This document shows positions 55,220 to 64,000 of a DNA stretch of 64,000 bases, piece by piece (position 1 is the first letter of the stretch; each line of letters opens with the position of its first letter). The stretch comes from Patiria pectinifera (Eukaryota; Echinodermata; Asteroidea; Valvatida; Asterinidae): NCBI GenBank assembly GCA_029964075.1, contig CM057135.1:13790863-13854862 (forward strand). The letters are read 5' to 3'. Under the pieces are notes generated by a model. It worked only from the letters and a program-made list of their open reading frames with translations. It had not been told where the DNA came from and searched no databases. The translations under genes were made by a program, and so were the position numbers.

Positions 55220-55460
55220 TTTTATTCTGGTACCGTGTACTGGCCCAGTTCCGCTCCGCTGTGCAAGCCTTAAACGAGCCAATGACCAGCAAATTCAAAA
55301 CACCAGCATTGGGCCAGTACATGTCAAACAGAACTGGCCTTTTTCTGAAACTCTGCTGGCCCGGATCAATGCCGTCTCGGTACTGGACCGATTCTGGTAT
55401 TAAGTATTGGCCCAGAATCGGTCCAGTACATGTTTTATTCTGGTATGCATCTTGGGCAAC
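55220..55460. repeat. Right part of the split host repeat
   Basis: It repeats the words of 51541-51824, including CCGCTGTGCAAGCCTTAA, ACCAGCATTGGGCCAGTACA and AGAATCGGTCCAGTACATG. Confidence 0.7.
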
Positions 55461-55539
55461 TTCTGTTCACATCTTCCCAACTGAGTCCCAAGTTGGACCG
55501 AGTCTGATTGTAAATTATTATCATGTGACCGTTATATAT

Positions 55540-56171
55540 TTAAATTAAATTTAATTCAATTCAATATTACATTTATTTCCATACTGAACAATGACATAAT
55601 AGAAAGCAAAATACAATATTGTAGAAGCACAAGCCAATGTTTTAGCGGAGTGCCGGAGTGCCTTGAGAAAAGAAAACAAAGGCATGACCAGAAATAGATT
55701 AAGAGAAATGACTGGGGAAAAAACCGTAAAAACTGCAAGAGAGATGGCAACACTGGAGAACAAACCATAGGAGAAATATATATGCTACATACTGGGAGAA
55801 AAAAAAATACCCTTTGAAAGAGTTCTTAAAAGAGCCCACGGAGGTTTTGGACTTAATTGATTAGTTAATGCTATTCCAAAGACAGGGACCGTAGAAGCAA
55901 AGTGTGTTCTTGTACTAAGATGTGCGCGTGAAAGGTTTGTATTGGTTGCTGTGTGATCTAGTCTGATAGTGGTGAATGACGTTAACTGGAGTAAAGAAAG
56001 AAGAAAACGTAGCAGGAAGGAGATTATTAGTAAACTTGAACATGAAAATGCCAGTTCGAAGTTTGTAAATATCAGACAGGGTGAGAGTGTGTAATTTGAC
56101 AAAAAGAGGTGCAGTATGATTACGTGGTAGGGAGTGAGTACAGATCCGAATGACCCTTTTATAGTTAACAA
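55540..56171 (-). pseudogene. 3' end of a non-LTR retrotransposon, minus strand
   Basis: The minus-strand frame from 56171 shows LSRAHLSTRTHFASTVPVFG, like the C-terminal end of jockey/CR1-type RT proteins. Downstream on the minus strand the sequence ends with AATAAA followed by ATTGAATTGAATTAAATTTA, a typical non-LTR 3' tail. The rest of the element is absent. Clade unknown. Confidence 0.45.
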
Positions 56172-56209
56172 TTATGCGCCTATTAATTGTCCCCCCCCCC
56201 CAGGTCTTA
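56172..56209. other. Short spacer with C-run before the BEL element
   Basis: A run of 11 C (56191-56201) and the target duplication CTTA (56206-56209). Confidence 0.8.
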
Positions 56210-56792
56210 TGTTATGGAATGGCAAAGGGGGAAAGGAAATGACCGGTGGAGAGACTGGGCGTAGCAGACAACGGTACATTTATTAACATGTTCTTGCTTG
56301 TGTAGATGAAAAGCCCTGGTAAGCACCATGGTATCCCTTGTTAAACACTGAGGAGTGCCCATCATAAGCCCGTAAGCCGATTAACCCTGGCAGTGGTAAG
56401 CCCGTTCTGAAGGGTAACAAGGAAACAATGAAAGAATTAAACAAGGGCAAGGAACACGATGTCGAAAACCTAAATACATGCACATGTACATTCACTAATA
56501 TATACGGTGGATCGATTTTCGTGTCATGCGTGTATTTCCGACACTTTGTGATTGAAAGATTTGAACCCAAATTAACAACTGAATCTCTCATTATAAGAAT
56601 CGATCATCTAATTATTGAAAACTATAAACAAACATAAACAGTTATTATAAGGGACAAAGATGCCCTCACCATCCTTATCCGGCCATGGTTTTCCCCCAAT
56701 TCGGCTTGCCGATGCTTGACCGTTTACACACGCGTTTGGATCGCGCCGCAAGGTGGCGCCCTTTTAAATTAGCGGTGGCACTATTCTCAACA
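56210..56792 (-). repeat. 3' LTR of the BEL element
   Basis: On the plus strand it begins TGTTATGGAATGGC and ends TTCTCAACA; its partner is at 63161-63743. Confidence 0.95.
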
Positions 56793-56963
56793 CAGCCGCC
56801 CCTAAACTGCGAGTAGCAGTTTACAAAAACATCACAAAAGGCTTAACAACAGGTAAACAACAAGTACTAAAGGTGCCAAAGATATGGCAAAGGGTAAAAG
56901 GCAAAAGGTTTAAAGACAACAGGTAAAATTGAGGTTGGGCATAGACTTGATAGAACTCAAGCT
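56793..56963 (-). other. BEL 3' untranslated region
   Basis: A-rich on the plus strand between integrase stop and LTR; it includes a C/T-rich stretch expected of the polypurine tract region on the minus strand. No gene. Confidence 0.5.
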
Positions 56964-57892
56964 TTAAGTTGGTAAGGCCTCCTGAGGCTCGGGGCCTGAA
57001 CCGTCAGGTGGGTTGACTTCTGGCAGACGGATGAGGCGGGCGACAGGGCGGACGTATTCTCGACCATCAGCCTGCAGTTTGACGGCGTGGACTCGACCAT
57101 CAACCCCGTGTAGCGCCTCGACAACCTTTGCTAACGGCCATGAGGCACGCGCTTGCTGAGGATCAACCATGAGGACTACGTCGCCGGCTTTCAGGTTCTC
57201 TGCTTCACCTCTCCATTTCTGAAGGGCCTGCATGGCAGGTAAGTAGGACTGAATAAATTCTTTCCAGGACCTTTGCATCAAAACCTGGCACTGCCTCCAT
57301 CGGCGGCGACTAAGTACGTCCCTGTCGGGATACACCAACTGAGGAGGCGCATGATCAAGCCGCCCCATGAGCAACATAAAGGGCGTTATATGGTCTGGAT
57401 CAGCGACATCGGATGAGATGTAACTCAGCGGTTTCGAGTTGATCAAAGCCTCAACCTCTGTAAGACTCGTGTACAAGACCGTTGGGGAAACAGTCTGGTT
57501 GCCAAGAATCGCATAGAGGGCTGACTTCACAGACCGTATTTCCCTCTCCCAGGTGCCACCAAAATGAGGCGCAGAAGGGGGATTGAACTTGAAGCGTACC
57601 TGATGCTTGGCAAGCTTCTCCTTGAGGCTGGGAGTCATGGCTTCATAAGCCTTTTTATTTCGGTTTGGCCTCCCTTGAAGTTGGTCCCATTATCACAGAG
57701 GATTTCATGAGGAGTTCCACGCCTAGATCGAAAACGATTGAAGGCAAGCAGAAAAGCATCAGAGTCAAGAGACTCTAACAAGTCAAGGTAAACAGCCCGG
57801 GTCGTCATGCATTTCCAGATGATTCCATCGTCCGATGGAGACATGAAAGGGTCCGAAACAGTCCCCACCGGTGGAATAGAATGGGGGTTCAC
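56964..57892 (-). pseudogene. BEL integrase core and C-terminal domain
   Basis: Two frames: 57892-57635 has CMTTRAVYLDLLESLDSDAF and ILCDNGTNFKGG (second catalytic Asp). 57638-56964 has FNPPSAPHFGGTWEREIRSV (catalytic Glu in WERE), LINSKPLSY and the DUF5641-type end (LKAGDVVLMVD, VHAVKLQADG, RPVARLIRLPE). A frameshift lies between them, near 57640. Together with the preceding zinc domain it would insert the cDNA. The stop is at 56964. Confidence 0.9.
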
Positions 57893-58832
57893 TGATCCTG
57901 AGACGAGCAGGCGGAAGATCTGCCATCCTTGGTACTGATGGTCTTCCTCGTCTCTTCAGACAGCCAGAGCAACGGCTCTGTAAGCCACGGATAGCTTGGC
58001 GTCCTCGTAACACCCAAAATCTGCGGCGCAGATCAGCCAGAACTGTTCCAGTTCCACAGTGTCCCAAACGAATGACAGCTTCCTTTATGAGGAGGCGAGT
58101 GATGGGGTGCTTCGGGTCAAGCACAATTGGGTGCTTCACTGTCTCATCCAGTGATTGCGCCCGACGGAGCCTTCCTCCAACTCGGATGAGATTACACTCG
58201 GAATCGAGCTCTGGGGAAAGGCTGGCAAGACGGCTCTTCGAGGACACGTTTTTGTCGGCCTGAAGAGCAGCAACTTCTTCGGGGAAGCTGTCAGTTTGTA
58301 CTCGTTGGTACAGGAGACCCTCAGTTTTCAAACGCTGATCTGCTGTCAGAAAGTCAGGCTTCAGTTCTCCCTTGAACTCACAAACGGCAGCACAATAACC
58401 CTCAACTAAGTCGTCCCAGGAGGCATATTGGGTGAGGTCCACGGCTGGACCAGGCATGGCTGAGGCGACGGTATGTGCAGTGAATCCCTGGTGTTTGAGT
58501 TCAGCATCGGCTTCCTCACCTTTAATTTGTGTCGGAAGCACTGGCCACTGCTCCTTTGGGAGGAGCAGGAATGGCGGAGAATGCCAACGGCTGCTTTCAC
58601 CCAACTGACTCAGCTTCAACCCTGTGGTGAGGTCGTCAGCTGGATTGTTTGCTGAATCTACGTACCGCCACACTGTGTGGTCAGTAAGTCTCTGAATTTC
58701 AGCAATTCGTGCTCCAATGTATCCGTTGTAACGGCAGGACTCCGACTTCATCCACGACAACACTGTTGTACTATCACTCCAACAAGTGATTGGCATCTTC
58801 ATCTTCATTTCGTCTTCTAGCAGCTCCACCAA
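57783..58832 (-). pseudogene. BEL RNase H, linker and integrase zinc domain
   Basis: RNase H-type residues: CWSDSTTVLSWMKSESCRYN, VWRYVDSANNPADDLTTGL. A long linker then leads to the integrase zinc domain: HPITRLLIKEAVIRLGHCGT (HH) and CSGCLKRRG (CC), and the first core aspartate in YSTGGDCFGPFHV. At the end the frame breaks (near 57800) and the true continuation is in the 57892 frame. The start is a frameshift near 58840 from the RT frame. Confidence 0.9.
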
Positions 58833-58842
58833 CTCGGCTCCA

Positions 58843-60268
58843 CTAACAGCTGACTTCAGACGACGGAACTGTAGCCCTTAAATAAGCCACCGCACCATAT
58901 GCCTTTTCAGAGGCATCGATGAACACGTGTAGCTCATACTTGACAAGGTCTGGCTCAAAGTGAGCTGGGATGTAGCACCTAGGGAGGTGAATACTGGATA
59001 AATCGAAGAGCTCTTCTCGCCACTGGATGTTCTGCGCTCGTAGCCCTTCATCTCCTTCATCAGGGATCCCATCGTCCCAACCCAGAGGCTGTTTCCATAG
59101 CTCCTGCAGCAACATCTTGCCTCTGACTACATAGGGCATAGGGTATCCAAGTGGGTCTTTGCCAGCGCACTGCATGACATCACTAAGTACGGTTCGTCTG
59201 GTCAGAGTTGGCCAGTTTTTCAGAGACAGCTGGTACGTCAAGGCGTCATCCCTAAAGTGCCATCTCGGCCCCAGGGCTGCTTCCTCTGGAGAATTGCCAC
59301 TCAGGTTGATCCAGCACTCTGCATTGTTGGAGCGAGCTTCTAGAGGGAGATCACTCACTACAGAGGGGACATTGCTGGCCCACTTGACAATAGGGAACCC
59401 ACCTAAGCCTAATGATCGGACCAACTTCTCCACCAACTCCTTCGCTTCTCCGGCAGTTGGTTTGCCATCCAAGCAGTTATCAACGTAAAATGCTTCCAGC
59501 ACACTTCTGGTTACGTCTGGCTCCGTCTGGCTCCTGGATCATATCTCTCACATGTTTCTGGAGAGCACATGTGGCGCAACAAGGGCTGCAAGTTGTCCCA
59601 AAGGGTAAGACATTCCACTCCAATTCATCTGGGTCAGCAGTGGATCCAATTTCCCTCCAAAGAAAGCGAAGCACTGATCGGTCTTCTTCAAGGGTGAGGA
59701 CATAGTGAAACATGGCCTTAATGTCTCCTGAGACGGCTACAAGGTGTCGACGGAACCTCAACAAGACTCCAACCAGAGGGGAGCCAAGTGTGGGGCCTGG
59801 GAGGAGATGATCATTGAGAGACTCGCCCAGATATTGAAAGGCGCAGTTAAACACCAGTCTGTGTTTACCATTTTGCTTGACAACGTGGTATGGAATATAC
59901 CACTGGCGCTGGGCGAATTTCTCTCTTCTCTCAGCTGTCAGAGTGCGAACAAGTCGAGCCTCTTTTAGCTCTTCAATCTTCTTGCGGTGGACATCAGCAA
60001 GATCAGGTTCCCTTTGAAGGCGTTGTTCCTTTCCTCTGAGAGTTGGCAAAACTGAGGATGCTGGACTGGAGAATGTGTCTCCATCACGTCTCCACAGGAG
60101 TGGAGTTGCTACCCGCTGGACACCATCCAACTCGACAAAGGTAGACTTGGATTCCAGGATATATACGGCTCTTTGATCCTGCTTGGAGCGGGTCACCTGC
60201 TTTCGTTCATTGTACATCATTTTGCCACAGCCTGCAGACATTCTCATGGAGGACCTCATCGGCTTCAC
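58843..60268 (-). pseudogene. BEL reverse transcriptase
   Basis: 60268-59480: WYIPYHVVKQNGKHRLVFNC, VAVSGDIKAMFHYVLTLEED (motif A Asp), WNVLPFGTTCSP. A frameshift near 59500 leads to EAFYVDNCLDGKPT, where the usual YVDD is YVDN, followed by GFPIVKWASN and LLQELWKQPLGWDD. C-terminal HVFIDASEKAYGAVAYLRA (about 58930) is the start of RNase H. In BEL elements the second Asp varies, so YVDN alone is not proof of inactivity, but the frameshift is. Confidence 0.9.
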
Positions 60269-60460
60269 GGCTGGTAGGTCCTTGCGGGTGATTTACCTCA
60301 CCTCCACGTCTGTAGGTGAGCGTGGGACCTTGCACTGCCCAACCTAATTTGGTTCGGACGGCCACTGGTGCCCCCTCTGGGCAAAGTGGCTCTCGATTGG
60401 GACTATCAGGTCAGGTCTGTCACTGTCTGACATTCCTACAGTCATGAAGAGGAAGGTCCT
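60269..60460 (-). other. BEL pol linker with stop codons
   Basis: Protease-RT linker; stops in the main frame near 60461 and 60295 interrupt it. Confidence 0.6.
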
Positions 60461-61168
60461 TTAGGTGAGCCCATTTTTTTTCTGCAGATCCCTAGCTGGG
60501 ACTGAATGCTCGGACAGCCGCAGCATTGGGGATGAGAAGACTTGGGACAACAGAGTCTTGTTTTCAGGGTCATCTTCGGGAGCGATCTGGAGCTTCAGCA
60601 GGGTTCCTTTACAGGGGGTACACTCCTCTCGAGCAGTGGCTATAGGCATCTCTGTGCCTTTGCCTTTGAGACGGAGAGCTCTGACTGCCTCTGGTAACAT
60701 CATGGTAAAGTTGGCAGCATCATCTAGAAGACAGTGAGTCTTCAGCTGGGTCCCGTTACCGTAATGGATAACAGGAACGATCTTCATGCTCACATCTCTG
60801 GGACGCCATGGATTACCATCACTGTAAAAGGCGGAAAAATTGGGATTGAAGTTGCAGTAGTAGACTCCGTAGCCTGGTTGAGCGACAAGATTGTGAAGGA
60901 TGGTAAGATGGAGTTGATCACACTCCCTGCAGGTTTTCTTCAAGTCGCAGCTCTTACCTTCTTTGTGCAGGCGTGCACACTGCCAACAGCGACGACCATC
61001 TTTGATCCACTTCAATCGCTCTGCTACTGTGAGCTTGCAAAACTCGTTGCAGTGGGATAACCAGTGGTCATTTTTGCAGTGAGGACACCACTTCCTGAAT
61101 GGCTTCTTTCCACTGCCTGGTGACTGGTTGACAGATGTGTTTCGATTGCTGCTACTTTTTTCAGCCGA
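60461..61168 (-). pseudogene. BEL zinc knuckles and protease
   Basis: Two cysteine clusters, CPHCKNDHWLSHC and CWQCARLHKEGKSC, match the knuckles that follow BEL capsids. The protease has KTHCLLDDAANFTMM where LLDDG-S/A is expected, with alanine in place of the glycine. It continues SSPMLRLSEHSVPARDL to the stop at 60461. A stop at 61169 precedes it in frame. Confidence 0.8.
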
Positions 61169-62890
61169 CTAACTTTGGCTCTTGTTTCCACTCTCGGTAT
61201 GGTAGGTGGACACGCCTCGTCGACGATGGTCATGGTTACTTTGGGAGCCGACTCGTAGGCTGTCTTCAAGTTGCACCTTTTTACGTGCAACGGATGCAGT
61301 TCCCTTTAACCAACGGTTTAGGTCGATCAAGGAAAAGGTACGGATGCGCTTAGTTTCCATTTGCTTCAGGAAAGCCGTTTGGTGCTGGTTTGACAGTCGG
61401 CAATACAGAACGCAGGCGGTGGAGTCAGCTCGAAGCTCCGCCTGTCCCTCGGGAGCGGTTTCAAGTTGGGTGATGAGGGTGGAGACTGCTGAGGCAAATT
61501 CAACTAGTCCCTTTGAGTCATTTGCTGCTACTCTCGGCCACGCTGTGAGACGCTCAATTTTGGCGCGAATGAGTACACCTATGTCACCATAGAGTCGCTT
61601 TAGTGTTAACATGGCCTTGGTGAAGGGGGTTTGGTCATGTTCTAGTCCCAAAATATCTTTTTTGGGCTAGCCACTAAGCTTGGACTTCACAATAAAGTAT
61701 TTCTGCAACTCACTCAAGTGTATCAAGGGCTTGATACAGCCGTTAATCATGGTTTCAAAGCACCGGAATTCAGATGGATCACCTCCACTGAAATGGGGTA
61801 CTTCCATGTTTATTCCACCTGCTGATGCAGCTAGCATGGAACTTAGCATCATCTGGTTCATCAAAGCAGGACTACAGGGCACCGGTGCCATCATAGGTAG
61901 ATCTGCGGATGTGCCCTTCGGGGGCGGAGACTCCATGGGGGGAGTGATTGGCTGGAAAGTTTCATGGCAAGTTTCCGGTGAAGACTTACCAGTTGAAACT
62001 GAATTCACCCATTGATCACTGAAAAAACCAGCCAGAGGGACTGGCTGGGTTCTCACAGGCACTGGTGCACACGGTATGGGCGTGGTCAGGAGGGCCGTCG
62101 GTGTGGGACTGGTGCCCAACTGACGAGAGGATTGCAAGGTTGCAGTAGGATGACCGGAAATGTCCGACGGAGAGGCGGACATGTGTCCCAGGGGTGCTAT
62201 GGTGCCAAGTGAAAACGAGGTCTGGGGTGTGATCAATGTGGCGACTGTACATGTACCTGTATTAGGAAATGAAACATATGATGGAAGAAAAGTAGGTCCA
62301 GAGGACACACACATGTATGGAAAGGAATTCACAAATGATCTGCTATGCAGGGGAGCAACAATACAGGACTGAGACAATGCAGTGCTCGGTGGGGGCAATG
62401 CAGCGCTCAGCGGGGGCAATGCAACGCTCGGAGGGGGCAATGCATCGCACGGTGGGGGCAATGCAGCACTCGGTGGGGGCAACGCATTACTCGGTTGAGT
62501 CAATATGGCGCTTGGTTGAGGCATGGAAAAATGCGACTGTACGCTGCAGCTTTCGCGTAAAGCATTGCTTACATTTGCAGACAAGGTTTGCCGCTGAGGA
62601 ATTTTGTAGCCTACATTTGGCCCTTCGGATGGTGAGCGATTCGGTTCCCCCAAATTGTCTTTAGAGACAAGTTCTGAGTCAAGTTTTGCATGTGCAAGAT
62701 TGATCTCGGCGTTCCGCAGTTGCAGTTCGAGTTCCATCTGCCTGGAAAGGTTCTCCTTTCTCTTGAGAAGATGTTGTTCCTCATTCAGCGCTGCTAGGCG
62801 AGCTTGCTGAGCCTCAAGTAGCCGTTCGTCGATCGCGTCTTGCTCTGCTCTTGATTTCATCTCGATCTCCAGGCGGAGCTGGGCCAGCAC
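61169..62890 (-). pseudogene. BEL gag: coiled coil, Pro-rich repeats, DUF1759-type capsid
   Basis: Residues 1-85 form a charged coiled coil (MLAQLRLEIEMKSRAEQDAI, ARLAALNEEQHLLKRKENL). A Pro/Ala/Leu region with an eight-residue repeat (ALPPPSAA) follows, then the capsid: MEVPHFSGGDPSEFRCFETM. An in-frame TAG at 61667 interrupts it. After it come HDQTPFTKAMLTLKRLYGDI and LNRWLKGTASVARKK, ending at a TAG (61169). DUF1759-like capsids are typical of Pao elements. Two in-frame stops prevent a full-length gag. Confidence 0.85.
62375..62512. repeat. 24-bp tandem repeat in BEL gag
   Basis: About six in-frame units of GGGGGCAATGCARYRCTCGG encode Ala-Leu-Pro-Pro-Pro-Ser-type repeats. Confidence 0.85.
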
Positions 62891-63139
62891 AAGTTCTTGC
62901 TGTCACAGGTGAACATTCTTCTGTGACCACTGCGATGAAGACGCATGGCTGCTGCTTCTGCTCTTGGACGATCCTTGGACACTGCGTTGCTCATCAAGCA
63001 GTGGTATGGAAACATCCGGTTGGATTTCTACAAGTGGTTCTGCAGCAGAACTCGGCGTGTGATATTTGGGTCAGTTTCCATGGTAACCACCCAATAACTG
63101 TCAAGCTGTTGATTGTGAAGCTAGGTGTATGCTCGGAAC

Positions 63140-63157
63140 ATCACGTCTGGGTCACCA
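63140..63157 (-). other. Primer-binding site of the BEL element
   Basis: Read on the minus strand, TGGTGACCCAGACGTGAT follows the 5' LTR after three bases. It has the TGG start of a tRNA 3'-end complement; tRNA identity is not determined. Confidence 0.65.
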
Positions 63158-63160
63158 AAA

Positions 63161-63743
63161 TGTTATGGAATGGCAAAGGGGGAAAGGAAATGACCGGTGG
63201 AGAGACTGGGCGTAGCAGACAAAGGTACATTTATTAACATGTTCTGGCTTGTGTAGATGAAAAGCCCTGGTAAGCACCGTGGTATCCCTTGTTAAACACT
63301 GAGGAGTGCCCATCATAAGCCCGTAAGCCGATTAACCCTGGCAGTGGTAAGCCCGTTCTGAAGGGTAACAAGGAAACAATGAAAGAATTAAACAAGGGCA
63401 AGAAACACGATGTCGAAAACCTAAATACATGCACATGTACATTCACTAATATATACGGTGGATCGATGTTCGTTACATGCGTGTATTTCCGACACTTTGT
63501 GATTGAAGGATTTGAACCCGAATTAACAACTGAATCTCTCATTATAAAAATCGATCATCTAATTATTGAATACTATAAACAATAATAAACAGTTATTATA
63601 AGGGAAAAAGATGCCCTCACCATCCTTCTCCGGCCATGGTTTTCCCCCAATTCGGCTTGCCGATGCTTTACCGTTTACACACGCGTTTGGATCGCGCCGC
63701 AAGGTGGCGCCCTTTTAAATTAGCGGTGGCACTTTTCTCAACA
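63161..63743 (-). repeat. 5' LTR of the BEL element
   Basis: Partner of 56210-56792; same termini (TGTTATGG...CTCAACA on the plus strand). Confidence 0.95.
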
Positions 63744-63824
63744 CTTATGTCGGGGTTTGGTCCCGTTTTTCAAGCCCCAGGGTGGGGATTTTGGTCACTC
63801 ACAAGCACGTTAACCGTTGGCGCA

Positions 63825-63947
63825 GATGAGACAGTTGAAACGGAAGTATGGATTGAGTGCAAAAAATGTTGTAAATGGATGCATTGGGAATGTGCAGGAA
63901 TTGACTCTGAACCTGAGCACTTTCATTGCTTGTCATGTAAAAAGTGA
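63825..63947 (+). CDS. PHD-finger C-terminal exon
   Basis: A splice acceptor (GTTAACCGTTGGCGCAG, to 63824) precedes an open frame ending in the second half of a PHD finger: VWIECKKCCKWMHWECAGID, then FHCLSCKK and TGA at 63945. The pattern C-x2-C-x-W-x-H-x2-C and a final C-x2-C is diagnostic. The first zinc-ligand pairs would be in an upstream exon, now beyond the BEL insertion or outside what I can recognise. It may be a host gene's last exon or the tail of a DNA-transposon protein, since some carry terminal PHD fingers. AATAAA follows at 63949. Confidence 0.6.
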   Translation, partial: DETVETEVWIECKKCCKWMHWECAGIDSEPEHFHCLSCKK

Positions 63948-64000
63948 ATAAATACTATTTATTGATCAGAAGTGCAATCTTAACTGCCAGGGAGGGGGTT
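63948..64000 (+). terminator. Polyadenylation signal after the PHD exon
   Basis: AATAAA immediately follows the stop codon (63949-63954). Confidence 0.45.

Larger units (their letters stand above)
56210..63743 (-). mobile_element. BEL/Pao LTR retrotransposon, 7.5 kb, both LTRs present
   Basis: Two 583-bp LTRs (56210-56792 and 63161-63743) flank gag, protease, RT, RNase H and integrase on the minus strand. A 4-bp duplication CTTA lies outside (56206-56209, 63744-63747). By eye about 17 differences separate the LTRs (roughly 97% identity), so this is the youngest large insertion here. The polyprotein has in-frame stops in gag and at least three frameshifts in pol, so this copy is not autonomous. 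Confidence 0.95.

Overview
This window is eukaryotic and made almost entirely of transposable elements. It shows spliced genes with long AT-rich introns, CCHC retroviral-type gag proteins, tRNA-derived SINEs, and many element families: jockey/L2-like non-LTR elements, Ty3/gypsy, a Gmr1-like gypsy, BEL/Pao, Penelope, mariner, piggyBac, hAT-like and Harbinger-like elements, and MITEs. The Gmr1-like element (integrase upstream of reverse transcriptase, SCAN-like capsid) and the 2A-bearing L2 element point to a marine deuterostome invertebrate such as an amphioxus, echinoderm or hemichordate. I cannot name the species. No clearly intact host gene is visible; the best candidate host-type exon is a PHD-finger terminus at 63.83-63.95 kb.

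Layout. 0.6-2.95 kb: 5'-truncated non-LTR element split by a small TIR element (MITE A) that carries telomere-type hexamers. 3.2-4.0 kb: minus-strand gypsy gag remnant. 4.34-4.85 kb: broken C2H2 zinc-finger/acidic-repeat gene. 5.86-7.13 kb: a 1.26 kb palindrome. 7.3-8.9 kb: small repeats. 9.04-20.6 kb: a non-LTR endonuclease fragment interrupted by a Gmr1-like LTR retrotransposon, itself interrupted by a hAT-like element in its LTR and a 4.46 kb palindrome between protease and integrase. 21.4-23.7 kb: mariner and piggyBac transposase remnants. 23.7-29.2 kb: mostly non-coding, with motif clusters and a strong hairpin.

29.2-51.2 kb is one deep nest. A Ty3/gypsy element (29236-51171, 4-bp target duplication ATAC) is interrupted by a jockey-type element. 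That is split by a 14.6 kb TIR element (34424-49041, 4-bp duplication ATAT, supported by reading-frame continuity). This TIR element carries a two-exon DDE-like gene of the kind I associate with DUF7869 proteins, with a GC-AG intron, and it hosts an inverted Penelope pair, an inverted SINE pair, two MITEs and an L2-like element with a 2A-like motif. The gypsy 3' LTR also carries a MITE whose empty site survives in the 5' LTR.

51.8-55.2 kb: Harbinger-like element with TIRs and a Myb-type coiled-coil remnant. 55.5-56.2 kb: a non-LTR tail. 56.2-63.7 kb: the youngest-looking large element, a BEL/Pao retrotransposon on the minus strand with two LTRs of roughly 97% identity and a CTTA target duplication. 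Nearly every coding region has frameshifts, stops or missing catalytic residues, so the window reads as a layered record of insertions. The most useful result is the set of boundaries and target duplications that can be read directly, especially for the 14.6 kb element and for MITEs A and B.
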